NCBI GenBank assembly: GCA_038503035.1
Contig: JAVSML010001165.1
Location: forward strand, 605,736-669,735
Source: Crocodylus rhombifer
Lineage: Eukaryota; Chordata; Crocodylia; Crocodylidae
Length of the DNA stretch: 64,000 nucleotides
Direction of reading: 5' to 3'
Both the position numbers and the translations under genes were made by a program. Shown here in pieces: positions 1-13,600 of this stretch. Below the pieces are notes generated by a model that worked only from the letters and a program-made list of their open reading frames with translations, ran no database searches and had not been told where the DNA came from. The number at the start of each line of letters is the position of its first letter. The stretch's first letter is position 1.

Positions 1-1414
1 TTTTGCAGGAACTCTTTCCTCTCTCTCAGAAAGTATGGCTGTAAGTTGCATCAGAAAGCAAGCCTCTCTCATCCCAGCACCAAGCACACGCTCCTCTTTC
101 AGAAAGTCATAATCACAGAGTAAAGAATCAAAAGGCACAAAAAAGATCTGCATGTATCCGTGCATTGGCTCAGCCAGTTCTGTGTCAACTGTAACATCAA
201 CATTCTAGGTGGGAGCTTACAGCACTCTTCTCTGGGTGGGGTTGTGGGAAAGAGCACGGACTCATTTAAAATGGACTAAACTAAACACATTAGAAATATT
301 ACCTTATTCTTTTAGGACCTACTTTCACAATTTTTGGTGGTTCCTGGAGCTCTTAACCCCTGGATTGTCCACATGTTAACACCTGAAACTAGTTTTAAGC
401 ACACTTGAGGCAGCTTAAAGTTAGACCACTTGAGGGAAGATTAGTCTCTGATCCATGTTACCCACGTCGTGTTGAATTAATGTGTGACCACTACCCAAAG
501 ATGAGCCACCCAAGTCACAGTTCTCCAGGATCGCAGGATGCAGTATCCCCATCTCCACACACTGTTTTGTGTGGACAAACTTTCCACTACTTGAACTCTA
601 CTGCCCACAGGAGGGTGGTGCTGGCACCAAGCCAACTCACCTTCCTGTCCCTGAGGGTATGATCTTCCTACCCCCAGGAATGCGACCCCATGCAAACAGT
701 TTGCAGGACATATGCCAGCTAGCCAGATTACAGGGCATTGACAGGTCTCAGAGCGGGGTCTGGGTGGGGTATTAGGAGGGAAACAAGTAAGGGGCCTGGA
801 TCAGCTCCCTGTGAACTGGGCCTTCCTTCCCAAGGTTGGGGCAGAGCTCCCTCAAAAGTGCCTTCCCTCACTGCTCCCACCTCCCAGGCACCCTAGGAAG
901 CATGACCAGCATTCCACATACCCAACCCAAATCCCAAGGTATTAAAACAAGAGGACTTCTTTAATTTACTTCCTCTTTCTTTTTTTTATTTCAGTGTATT
1001 TTATCCTTCAGTGACTGACTTGCTTAATTTCACTAACCTTCCTTCACCCTCATTTCCTTTACACCTTCCATTTCATTACCCAATCCCCATCTTATTAACT
1101 CACCACTGCCCAGCTTCATGTTCCTGCCCCCTACAAACCCATCTCTCATTCCCACCTCACCTAGGGAAAGTACAGAAACCTGTTCTAGCAGACCAGCTCT
1201 GTAGTGGCAACTCACAGATGTAGCTCCTAGTCAGGCCCCTGTTCACCAGCCCTCTAGTGACAAGTCACAGCTCTGCCAGTTGGGGTCAGTCAGAGAAGGT
1301 TTTTATCCTTAAAGATTAACTACACCAAACTCCAGCTTATTCCAATAAACACTAAAAGCAGTTTAAGGTTGAAATGTGTAACAAGGCCCTTTGACCCCAT
1401 GTGTGTATTATCAC
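1..1414. other. No gene seen
   Basis: No exon with splice sites and no recognisable protein motif was found on either strand. Short reading frames at 405-775 and 1011-1223 have no family resemblance. It lies downstream of the lipase A stop and could include unrelated intergenic repeats. Confidence 0.5.
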
Positions 1415-2440
1415 TGGGGATCCTGGTTTTCTCTGATTAAAAAAACTGCAAATTCTCTGATAAAAACCCCCACAAATCCTTTGATTTAAAAAATGACAGG
1501 TTATCTGGTAAACCCCCAAAATCCATGATTAAAATGAAATGCCACAATGTATATCCGTACCAGATGAACACAATATTTTACTGATATACTTACAATATTA
1601 AAGCAATTTGGAAACCTACAAGTGCCTCAATCACTATAAAATAAATTCTAAATCACTATAAAATAAATTTTAAATACCTATATAGTTTGGCATTTGGTTT
1701 GGGGGGCTTTATCATGGAAAAACAGAGCTCCCACTGCCCCCTTCACTCACTGGGATGCAGGTCCAGGCCCATCACTCTTCACCCCCTGCCCCCCAGCCCT
1801 GCTGGTGCCCATTGCTCCTCAGCCACAGTCCTCTGGCCCCCCCAACCCTACTGGATGGGTCCCCCAGCTGCCAAGGGACATGGGTCCACAGCCCCCTACC
1901 ATTTGCAGTAATGCCCAAACCCCACCTGCCACCAGAGCAGGAAGCAGAGTGCAGAGCCTGGCTCTCCCTCCCCCATGGGCAGTATGGACGGAGTTGTCTA
2001 CTGCAGGCTGTGGCTCCCTGCTCTGCTGCCTTCCCCTGGGGCCTCCATAGTTCAGCAGATGGGACCTAGCGCAGCAGGGCAGAGCAGAGCTGGGAGAAGA
2101 AGCTCATTGCTACTGTGAACCCCATGCCACCCTGGTAAGCCACCCCCTGTCTGCCCATCAGGAACGAGAGGCACAACTCCATTCTACCACCCCGACTACT
2201 ATCAGGTTGGCAGGGGGCACCTCACCAGGATGGTGCAAGGCTTGCAGTGACAAGGAACTTCCACTCGGGGCCCGCTCTGCTCTGCCACACTGGGTCCTGC
2301 CCACTGGGCCACAGAAGCCCTGGGGGAAGGCAGCAGGTTGGGAAGTCTAAGCCTTCATCGGGCAGCCCACACCTGCACCGTGCACAGATCACATGCCCCT
2401 CATGCCCCTTCCCCAAAATACACACAGCAGCAGGGAGATA
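1415..2440. mobile_element. GC-rich non-autonomous repeat related to the hAT MITE at 57467-58317
   Basis: The left part (GGGATCCTGGTTTTCTCTG, then AAATTCTCTGATAAAA) and the internal C-rich tract with CCCCCAGCTGCCA match the better-preserved copy at 57467-58317. An AT-rich segment at about 1585-1690 also resembles 6835-6915. The right terminal repeat was not found, so the end is approximate. Overlapping reading frames at 1687-2069 are products of base composition, not genes. Confidence 0.5.
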
Positions 2441-2479
2441 CCCCCACCCTTACTACATTCTGTTAGGAATAAACTATAC

Positions 2480-4173
2480 AAGCTTCTGAATTTTAGCTGT
2501 ATGTGATCTTAGGTAACAAAAGATATGGATTAAAAATTTTTTTTAATTAATCTCACCTTTGCTTATCTTAATCCTTGTTCTATTTGTGTAAAGGCATCTC
2601 AGTTAGGCATAGCCACCAAAACCCTTGTGAATACTGCTAAATATGCTGAGCTGTAACTGGAAAAGAACATTTAAATCAAAGTTTACTTAAGTACTAACAA
2701 TGTAGATATGCTGAGATCCAGATAAATGAGGACAATGATAGTGGGGACTTTGACTCACAACAGGAAAGTTAATAAACGATTTGTACCACAGGCTGAGCAA
2801 AAGAGTTAGTATATAAATTGATAACACATGATGCACAGGTCATTTTCCTTTATTGGCAACCAAGGTATCCATAGAAGCTTTACTCTTTTAATAGAGTTTA
2901 TTAACAACAAAGAACTGTTGGTCATGGACTGGAGGTCAACATATAGGGAAGCAAAAGAATGTGTTTGAGCAGTCAGATCCACAGAAAATTCCTAAGAAAT
3001 TCCATATACTCACTATAAAGCAGAAGAATGGTAACCACCCCTCCTCCCCACAACATGTCACAAGGAATGAACACAGGTTTTCTGAAGTCATGCTAAACCC
3101 ACAGACTTTGACCCTATTGGGCACATTATGAGTTCAGATCTTGAGAAAACAGCAAGCTTCACAACAAAATTCCCATCAAGTTTGTTTGAAAACTGGTCCT
3201 GGGCTTCCACCTTCCTTGACTTTGGGAAGGCTCCCATGTCCGAAGGCAGGGGAATGCCTCATCCGTTACTTGAAGAACTATCCCTCTCAGCAGATCTCTC
3301 AGCCTTCTTTTTGCTCACATTCTAGGGAAATGCTAAATTCTAATCCTCAACCCATGGTAGTCAGCTTCTGAGCAGGCTAGTGTTCAAAGGTGAAGTTCCC
3401 TGGCTCTATTGATAAGAAAACTATTGTGCCAATACGGAAAAGTCCCTAAATGCTGATGGCAAGTGATGCTGTCACAGCTACACAGTCTGTCCACTAAGTG
3501 TTCAGCCTTTGTTGAACATGCATGGTACAAATATCCCATAAACACTGCAGCCAGGAGGGTCATTCACAAACCAAGAAGTCTGGCCAGGACTTGACTTTTT
3601 AGCAGCTTTGGTCGTGAAAGATGTCTGTTCTCTCCAATTATCTCCTAAATTGTTTCTGGTGCAATTACTGAATGTGTTCCACAAACACAAATAATTATTT
3701 AGCCAAATATCTCAGGCACATTGCTTCTTCCCAGAAGGAATGCATTTCAAACATACTAAGGACAGCTGGGAAACAGTTGCTTCAATCAGTAGCACTAAAT
3801 GCTGGAGCCATTTATGCATGTATTACTTCAATGGAGGACAGTACAAATATACCTTGCATGGGAAAAGTGAAGGATTTGTCAGTTGCATCAGCAGGACCAC
3901 AAATCACATGAAAGGTGCTGAGGATTAGGTGATAAAAGGTATGTATGCAACCTAGACCTGTGAACTCCATAGATCTCTATTTAATGGAAGGAGTCCAGGA
4001 GATGCAGGACACTTAAATGCAACACTTGCCTTCAGAAAGCTCATTGCTCTATTGCCAAGTGGTTTCTGAAAAATGTAGCTGGAAACCACAATTCCCACCA
4101 AACACAAAAACAACCAGATGAACAAAATTATAGGAACAACATGAATTCTTAATTTAAGAGCAGAAAACCTCCT
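2480..4173. other. Downstream flank of lipase A, no gene identified
   Basis: The part next to 4174 must include the lipase A 3' UTR. Several short open frames at 3128-3928 on the plus strand suggest a decayed processed sequence, but I recognise no protein family. I see no repeats with clear ends. Confidence 0.4.
3980..3985 (-). promoter_or_regulatory. Possible poly(A) signal of lipase A
   Basis: ATTAAA lies on the minus strand about 190 nt past the stop codon, with a modestly GT-rich tract further downstream. It is a common variant hexamer. Other candidates (AATAAA on the minus strand near 2850 and 2896) cannot be excluded. Confidence 0.25.
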
Positions 4174-4407
4174 TCACCGATACTGCTCCATCAGATAAAG
4201 AACTTCACTATACATGCGCTGAGCTGCATCCAGTCCCCAAATGAAGTCCCAATGGTCCCAGTCAGGAAAATTCTTGTAGTGAACTAAATTGGTAATTCGA
4301 GGTAGAAAAAGGGAGAGGTCCTCAGGGGGGCAAACCCAGTCCCGGCCACCACTCCACAGCGCCGTAGGCACAATCATATCTTCCACCTTGTAGAAGGGAG
4401 GGGTGGT
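4174..4407 (-). CDS. Lipase A terminal exon with catalytic Asp and His
   Basis: This 234-nt exon ends in TGA at 4176-4174. It starts [20 protein letters not shown] and holds the catalytic Asp in SGGRDW and the catalytic His in [15 protein letters not shown]. It ends LMEQYR. Acceptor is TTCTACTAG. By hand count 48 of 77 residues equal those of the paralogous terminal exon at 54227-54460. Confidence 0.93.
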   Translation of the reverse strand, partial: TTPPFYKVEDMIVPTALWSGGRDWVCPPEDLSLFLPRITNLVHYKNFPDWDHWDFIWGLDAAQRMYSEVLYLMEQYR

Positions 4408-7400
4408 CTAGTAGAAAAAGTAAGAGAGCTTTTCAAAGACTACTGGCACAATGAACATTTACACAAAATGACTGTCAAAATAAAAGAGCAGCATGTGAAA
4501 CAGGGATCTTCCTTTTACCAAGAAAATGATATCCCAGATAGGAAGCTTCAGGACTGAAGTCTGTTCTTATAAATCTATCTGCATTTAATTTAGAGTAAAG
4601 TAAAAAAAAAAAAAGTGTTCTTTAAGATCCACCCCAGAACTAGGGCAATGGCCATCTCTGGCACAGGATATTCCATCCTAAAGTGTTCCTGTATAAAGAA
4701 TATAAGGATTTACAAAAATTCTTCACAGATATTTCAGGAACATTTGTTTCAGAAGAAATTACAAATAGTTACAAGAACAAACCATATGCTGATTAAAACA
4801 CAAGGATCCGGAGAAGTACAGATCCAGTTCTCTGCCATGTGCCACCTTGCTCCCCACCGTGCCAATGAACCAACTGTTATTCATTTGTCAGTTTTTTTAT
4901 CATCATCTTTGTCAACAGTCAATAATATTCCTTACCTGGTTGTATTTCTCCTTGTTCTTACAGCCATAGTCAAAGTATTTGAATTCTCCTGATTTTCTGT
5001 TCTAAAAAAGGAAAGAAAAGTAGAGCAAAATTTACACACCATCTTTTATGAACAAAATACTATCCCCTCCAGAGAAATTGATAAAGGAGTGTAATCTATC
5101 TGGTGACATTCCCCAAGAAACCACCTGATAATTATGTTGACCTAACAACAGATGGAATAATTTGTAATTTAATTCCCATCATTTACTATGCATAATCTAC
5201 TTCTCCAAAAAAGATCAAAATTGAATTCTAATTGGATAAATCAAGTGAGGGGACAGAACGTCAAACCACACCATAGTATAACTGAAAATAGCACTGGTTA
5301 ATAGAACTCTACCTGACCCCAGTGAAGAATATTTTTTACAGATGTATAGTCTGGAAACTTTGACATGTACACATCTGTCCGGCTCTGTAAAAGAAAATTA
5401 AGTATTTCAGATGTCTGTGTTTTCTAAATGGATGAACTAAGACAAACTTCTTTGTAAGCAATAAGCACATCCCTCAACAGCTGTGTCACAGAACTACTAG
5501 TAATCTGGAAATTCATAGGAAATTCATAAGAAAACAGAGTTGTGTAAAGACTGCCTGGAAATACGCTAGATCAAGGCTTCATTTACACCGAGTTTACAAA
5601 GTATTCCTAAATATCTTAAGAATTGGTTAATTCACTGCAGCTGGTTTCAGTCAAGTCCTACAGGTCAACAACTTCAGATTGCTTATAACTTATCTATAAG
5701 ACATACTGCCCTTTAGGGGTGTCCAAAGTGGGTCCTATTCGAAACCTACAAGTGCCTCAATCCTCTGCCAGGGTCAGCTGGTCAAGAGCTTCGGCCTGGC
5801 AGTGGGTGACAGGTGGCAGGTGGGCTCACTCCCACCTGCACTCTGTAGGATCCACTGAAGCGTGGGCTCACTGCTCTACTTGGGGATCTACCCCTTCACC
5901 CACTGACCCCTCCCCACCATAGAACTGGCACCAGCTGGAGGCAAGAATGGTGGGGTGGCTCCCAGCATGGGCAGGGCTGAAGGACAACAGACCGGTCCAC
6001 TTTCCCACTGTCCATCACCACCACCTCTATACACTTGCTTGCTGCATGATCAATCATGCTGCCCTCATGTCCCACTCAGATACTAAGTGGTGGAACCTGC
6101 TCAGCGAGGCCGTGGCTAGGGCACCCCAGTGGCTGAGTCTGTACTCCACCCTCATCCCACAAGCCACTGGGGACCTCAGCTGGCAGCTCCTCCATAGAGC
6201 CATCACTATGGGCATGTATGTGGCAAGCTTCACAAACACCTGGGTCTCCTGCCCCATCTCCGGGCAGAGGAAAACCCTGGCACACCTGACCCCAAAGTGT
6301 GCCAGGCTGCAGCCCCTCCACCTTTGTTTTTGTTCACCCCCCTTTTTGTTTTGATTTTTTTCCCCCACCTTTTTGTTTTTGATCACCCCATCTGCGGCCC
6401 CACTAAGTCCTGGGACCTCCTGGTCAACCTCCTCCTGACCCTGGCCAAGTGGGCCCTGTGCTTGACCAGAAAGAAGGCTCTGGCTGGGAAGGTGCCCAGA
6501 GATTGTGAGGCCACTCTCCTCTCACTTGTCTGCACACACTTCTGGGCAGAGCACCAGTGGGCAGCAGCCACCAGCTCCTTGGATTCCTCTGAGGATCAGT
6601 GGGTGTGGCCCAGGGGACTCTGCTCAGTGTCCCCCTCAGGTGCACTCATGTTTACATTTTGACCATTTGACCCTCATGTCACTCCTGTCCTATTTTTTGA
6701 CATTGTTGTCCCAAGTATTTTGTTGTAGCATTCACCCATTAGCCCCCATACAATAGGGGATACTAGTTAGCCGAGTGTGCCTTAGGGCCTATGGTATTTG
6801 AACGTTACAAATAAACAGGAGCTTCTGGGGCAAAATATTAAAGCAATTTGGAAGCCTACCAGTATCTCTAGCATCATAATAAAATAAATCCTAAATATCT
6901 ATATGTTTTAATGTTTGCTTTTGGTTTCCTTATCACATGGTGGGTGCATGATGAGGGGATGTGGGTGGGTGTGGAGGGATGTGGGGGGATGTGGGTCAGT
7001 GTGTGGGTGGGTGTGGGGAATGCTTAGGAGGGGTGGACCCCCTGCCCCCCACAGGGCACAGCCCTCCCACACAGCACATGGACTGCCCTGCCTCCAGGGT
7101 CCCAGCCCCTGCCCCTTGCTTCATGGGAATGAGCAGGAGGCTGAAGATGAGCAGGAGAATGAGCAAGAGGCTGGAGAAAATTCAGGGATTCCCCCAGTCA
7201 GCTCCAGATTCCTGATCTCTCCCCCTCTTGGCTCCTGCTCCCCACCCCATCGCTTCCCCACCCAGCTCCAGCCTCCCGCATTGCCACAGCTTACCAGCAG
7301 CAGCAGCAGTAGTCGGGACCACTAGGGAACTCATAGCACAGCCCCCTCATGGGGTAGTGGGGGGGTAGCAGGCTTGGCCCTGGCCACCTGGCACCTGCAC

Positions 7401-10400
7401 TGCAGCTGCTGGATTGTGCGGGTATGGCCAGGCTTGACAGGGTGCCACACACTGTCTGGAAGCTCAGGTGTGCTTCAGCTGTCACCTGGTGCTCAGCACC
7501 ACTCAGCCTGAGCAGTCAGAGCTCTGAGACAGTGTGCAGCACCCTGCTAAGATGGCCACACCCATTCATTGAAGCAGCAGGGGTGCCAGGCAGCTGGGGG
7601 CAAGCCCCACTGCTCCCCATGCAGGGGAGCTGTGCCATGAAGCCCCCAGTGGCCCCTGGCCACTGCTGCTACTGCCAGTGTATGTTGGGGCTGCAGCAGG
7701 GTGGGAGAGCAAGTGAGGGGCAAGGGAATGAATGGGGGCTATGGTCGGGCACCCCCCCATGGTCCCCTTCCCCCCTCCTTCAGCCCTCCCAATCCCCTAC
7801 TTACCTAGCACAAAGCCAGGTCCACATGGGCAGGCAGCGTGCTTCAGCACTGGGGTGAGGGACAGCCATAGAGATGCTCTGACTGGCTACCAGAGCATCT
7901 CTGTGGAGGACCAAGCCTCTGTCTGCCCAGAGTATTTTTTGACTCCTCGATATCTAGGGGTCTAATTTTGTCCCTGCACTGCAAATTTGTAGTTCGTTTT
8001 TTTGTTCTCGCACGTGCCTCTTGCAGCATCTCAAAGCAGGTTGGGCCACTGCAAGGGGCACGTACGCGCTCATCTGAACATGCCCACGGAGCTTTATGCC
8101 AACATGGGCCAAATATGGAGTGCACTTTGCCTGAGTTCTCATTCTTTCCAGGACAGTATGAAACATGGAGATGCTCTGTAGCTCCCAATGTTTAAGGATA
8201 AAAAACTATTACCTGAACACTGTTTTGAGGTCTTGAGTTTCTTCTCTAATTTGAAACTCAAAATGAACATTGGGGATGAAGTCATTAGTGAGACAGAAGG
8301 ATTAGGTTCACAAGAACACATCATTTGAAACTAAAAGATGGCATTAGTAGATGACACCCATCTAAATTATTCTGCAGTGCCTTCAGAATACACTAACTAG
8401 GAAAGGAAATTCTTCATGGCATTACATGGAAAATATGCCTGTTATCTCCACAGAGATTTTAGATATGTGAATAAAATACAAAGTGGATATAGGCCTGACT
8501 GTGTGAAAAGTGGTTAAAGTTATTGGATGGAAAAATCAATACAGAGGGGATAACACATTCTAACTGAATAGGTGATGTGACTCATAAGCGCCTGCAACAA
8601 TGAAAACCGCCTCATTTTTCCAACTTTCTAAAGATTCTCACATAAATGCAGATCAATACAAATTGGGAGCATTGTTATACATACCACATTTAAATTCTTC
8701 TCATTAAATCCACCATTCAGGAAAAGGAACTGGGCGCAAAGTCTGTCTATTAAAGGATTGCTGCACATCCTAGCAGTAAATGCTCTCAACCTCTTATTCA
8801 GTAGACACAGTTCTTTCTTGCCAAATATTATCTATGTAAACACAAGGGCTATGTTCACTACAATGCTTTTAAACGATACTTTAATCATAGTTTTTCATAA
8901 CGTAATAGGTATAAGTACATATAAATCATGGAAAAGTAGATGCCAGAAAGGATAAGTATGAGAGGTCAATTTAATGAGGAGTTTCTAACATGGCAAACAA
9001 GATCACCACTGTACTAAAGATGTCAGAAATCATTGCCTTTTTATTTAACACAGATAGAAATCTTGTCAAGGATGGAAGTTTCTCTTCATCTTCTTTCTAT
9101 CATTCTTGTTTTTTATATGAACACACTTACACACACAAACACTTGCCTCCATCTGCCCCTGACCCTAATGTATCTAATTGGGAATGGATATTTCCTCATG
9201 GCGTTGCAGTTAATTGGACTGCAATTACTAACTGCACTCAGCTAGGATTTCTTTTTGATTTTGACACTTCATTGGTCAAGGCTGCTGGATTGCACTATTT
9301 TCCAGACACACACATATCCATCCCTGATAAGACAACTGGCTAGAAAACAAGAATTACATCTTCCAGGTTTTTTTGACTGCATATTTTGATTTCGTCCCAC
9401 ATTTGACCAAAATCAATCCCTTCAAAAAATGCTAAACAAACCAGAAGGAGACACTGTACAAGTAAAAGAGCATCCCAAAATAGGCCAGGACTGTGATGTC
9501 AGGTACTTATTCACCAAGCATGTGACAGACCCAAGTTCAAATCACTACTCACAATCAGGCAAGGTCTGACACTTGAAATTGCTGGACTACACAATGTGGT
9601 GGGAATGCCATATCTTGGTAAGCATGCTACATGTTCAGTCTCCCTCACTCTTTGATTTTGACTAATTTTCCTGTCAATATTTTTCTTTGAACTGAGGTAT
9701 TTGCATTAAAAGACAGCAAGATCTGTGCACAGACAGAAACAGAGAGAGGGGAAGAGAAAGAGAGTGCGAGCATGAGCAAAAGAAGAAGAATTAGCACTTT
9801 GACAGCATTTTTCATGGAATGATACAAAACTAGGGCTGGAAGAAAACTTGGGAGGTCAGGTAGCCCAACCTCCTTACTCAAGAAAGGATCCTCTCTGACC
9901 TAATCATCTCAGGCAAATGTTAGTCTAACCTGCTCTTAACAACTTGCAAGCTAAGTGTAACTTTTAAACCTTTTTTTTTTTTTAAATCAAGGGAACATTG
10001 CCACTTGTGAGTGTTCATCAGCTCCAAGCATTCTGAGCTCTGCTACACATTCACATTAATGCTGGAGAGAAAACAGGTATGGAGTAGTTATATATTTTCC
10101 AGCACTAGCTTTATAGCTGCTTGGCTCTTTTTAAAGCTGGACAGTCATTTTTATGGTGTGGTAATTATTTGGCACATATGACCAGTCTAAATTTATTGTG
10201 CAATTAACTGGTTAATTGCAGCATTATGTAACAGGCCACACAGGCCTGTTACACCTTCATGCTTCTGTAGCCATATGAGCATGCTAAATCTGTGTAACCC
10301 TAAATGAAATAAAAACTTAAAGGTGATAATATGTGTAACCAACATTACAGAAAACAGGCGGATGCAGCAGTTACATCAGGGTGGGTAAAACACAGCTTGC

Positions 10401-10592
10401 GGAGGGACTTTGTCCATCCTGCAGCAGGTCCCTCAGTCCTGCCTGGCCCATTTGCTGTCCGGCCGTAACATGTCCCACCACTCCCAAGGGACTGTGACAG
10501 TTACATGATAACAGTTTCTATCAGTATCTTTGTCTGAAAATATCTGTAACTGTATATATAATTGTATTATGTAGTGTGAGAGCCCTCTATAC

Positions 10593-10648
<56 letters not shown>

Positions 10649-13600
10649 AATATGGGCTCAGCTGACTATCTGGAACTCAGCCCCAGCAAAGCTGCAGAGA
10701 TATATGTATTAGAGATCAAAGTCTGCCAGGGTTCCCACAATGCTTTGGGTGCTTTTGTAACATTATGATGGCTTAATAATGCACGCCTGGATGTTTCCAA
10801 TTAGGTAACAATCCCTAAAACATTTCCCAATCACATACTTTTTTTTTTTTAAACCAGGACCATCAATTAGCTCAGGAGCCAGATACGAGAAAACAATACA
10901 CGGAGCTAAGGAAAAAGCATAGGATAATTGAAGAGGAATGAAAGCTGAAAGAAAGCAAGATAAGTCACTAGTTATGCAGAAATGGTTGTTATATAGTAGA
11001 GTTGATCTAATATGTCCTCATAAAACAGTATTTTGTCACAAAGTCTTGATTAATTTAAATGGAAATTTTTTTCAGGAAACTCAAGAACTACCTCAAATTT
11101 TTCTTTTGGAATATACGAATGTATCGTTTTTAGAAATTCAAAAAGTTCCACTTCAGTAAAGTTGAATCATTGGAAATTTGTTAATAATTATGGTATAATG
11201 AAGTTACTGTAATACTGAAACAAAATTAATTTGAAATGAAGTCAAAGCAATACTTTAGAAAATTTCATTTTTTAAATCTCAGATTTCCAACCCCCTCTTT
11301 GCATCCCAATACAGGATTCAATCATATTCCAAAACTGTGGAATTCCTTATATTGTATTTTTAACCATCACTAATATATGTACGTATTTCCAAGGGTTGCA
11401 TGTGGCCAGGGGAAATACCAATTTCTTAATTCATAATCTTAACCCCCCACCATCTCCCTCCTTTTCTGCTAAATGATGAAACTTGCTCTGTAAGAACTGG
11501 GAGAGTTTTCTTTCCCTGCACTTATCTTCTTGAATCTCTCTCCAATACCTATGTCAGCCATATGGGTGAATACAAAAGAGTATATATATAGTAAGCACAT
11601 GAAAATAAAATCCCATTTTGATTTAATCCACAATGAGTTATTCATTAGCTTAATAAAATGTATGGACAAGTCACTTACCTTCAGCATCACGTCAGGAAGT
11701 CCTAAGAGGGGTAATAAAAGACCTTTGCTGTAGTGCAATGTGTGTGCAGGACCCAATACAAAAAACATTTTGACTTTTTGAGCCAGCTGTGGCATCATTG
11801 AAAATGCTATGAAACCTGAGAAATCACCAAAAATTACAGCAATCATTCAAAAGTTGAAAGAGATAACAATGATAACATTCATTCACTTCAATTAAATGAT
11901 CTTTCCAGAGCTCATTTCATAGACTTTTTTTTAAATAAAATCATGTTTGCTACAGAAAAGTTAGTCAGATGGAATACAAATGCAGCATTAGAGTGAACCA
12001 AAGAATAGACAAAATTTACTTTTAAAATTGAGAGAAAGTGTCAAAAACCTTAACTTTTTTCATGGGAAAGTAAAGACTGGTCTAAGTTATCCTGCCTAAA
12101 GCTACTATGTCCAGCTCCATCTGCCAGGAACTGTTGCCCGGTGGGGTCAGGCCAACTCTCAGGATCTGAATATTGCGCTGTTAGACAGGAGGGTGTGACA
12201 CAATTGCACATATACAAACACACAATTCAATCAGGTGCATATACACACACACTACCAGCTCAGGTACATACACATCCAAACCAGCCTAGGCACATGCATA
12301 CCTATTACCAATTCAAGCACATACACTACACACCCGAGAAGTTAGATACAGATCACTAATTCATACATGATGCAGACAATGCCATATACATACACATATA
12401 CATATATACATATACATATATATATACATACACACATATATACATATACATATATATACATATATACATACACACATATACACACACATATATATACATA
12501 CACACATATATATATATACACACACATATATACACACATATACACACATATATACATACACACACATATATCTATACATACACACACACATATATACATA
12601 CACATACACACACCTCACACTAGCAACTCAGATACACACACATTCAAAATAACCAGTGTAGGTTCATGCACACCTATCACCAGTTTAAGCCCATACACGC
12701 TACACACACCAAATTTAGACAGAATCAGTTACCAGTTACCAACACCTGCACATCCAATACACATACGCAGATTACTAATTTATATACCACACACACAATG
12801 ATATCTATGTATGTATATATATGTCTATTCACTAATTTACACACATACCACCCACCTACACATACACACAGGTGAGTTCCTAAGTTGGGTGTTGTGATGT
12901 GTATGCATGTATGTGCTTGGTGTACTTGGGATACCTGGGGAAAGGTTAAGGTAAGAAAGTAGAAGTGTAGGGAGTTAAAGTTACCAGGACTGGGATTAGA
13001 ACTGGTAGACTACAGGGGCCTGGGCTGAAGAATCTTGAGCTAATTTTCCCCAAATACTTAGTGAAACCAGGGTAGTATTGTAATTGTTTGTGTTTGCTTT
13101 CCTTTGTATGTCTATTACTACTAGTGCTGTTATATATTTCATATACTTAGCAATAAATAACTTTTATAGTCAAACTGGTAGTAACTGAGTATATTTTTCC
13201 TTCTCTACTTCTCCTTCCCCACTTGCTCTGCAGTAACTCTTCTTTTACCTAAGCTAAAGATCCCTGTGAAGCCCAAAAATACTGTGGGGTCTGCTCATCA
13301 AGAGGCTAAAGACTGGGATGTGCTGAATTTGAAACACATCAGCTTGTACAGACTGATTGACTCAGTTTGGCTCAGACGTGCCCTAATGAACTGAATGCTG
13401 GCCCGTGAGGGTGTCAGCTGGACACCCAGCCAGATTCAGAGGTATTCTGTTTAACTGTGTGCTTGTGTCTGACTGCAGCTTATTGTTGTTCTNNNNNNNN
13501 NNCCCAGCCCCACTGAAACTGTGCCCTGCAAGATAGCTCCGTTGGGGGTGAGGACTTGCAGAAGGGAGATATACAGCTCCGTATAGAAACACAAGTACAC

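Noticed and set aside
3128..3928. Run of short plus-strand frames that might be a processed pseudogene
   Set aside because: No protein family was recognised, and frames change often. It may be part of the lipase A 3' flank.
9480..9580. tRNA-like B-box (GTTCAAATC) suggesting a tRNA gene or SINE
   Set aside because: No cloverleaf with A-box, anticodon stem and acceptor stem could be drawn. At best it is an old SINE remnant.
12342..12875. Several long frames on both strands rich in Tyr, Ile, Val, Cys and His
   Set aside because: They are translations of the TA/CA microsatellite and change with repeat phase.
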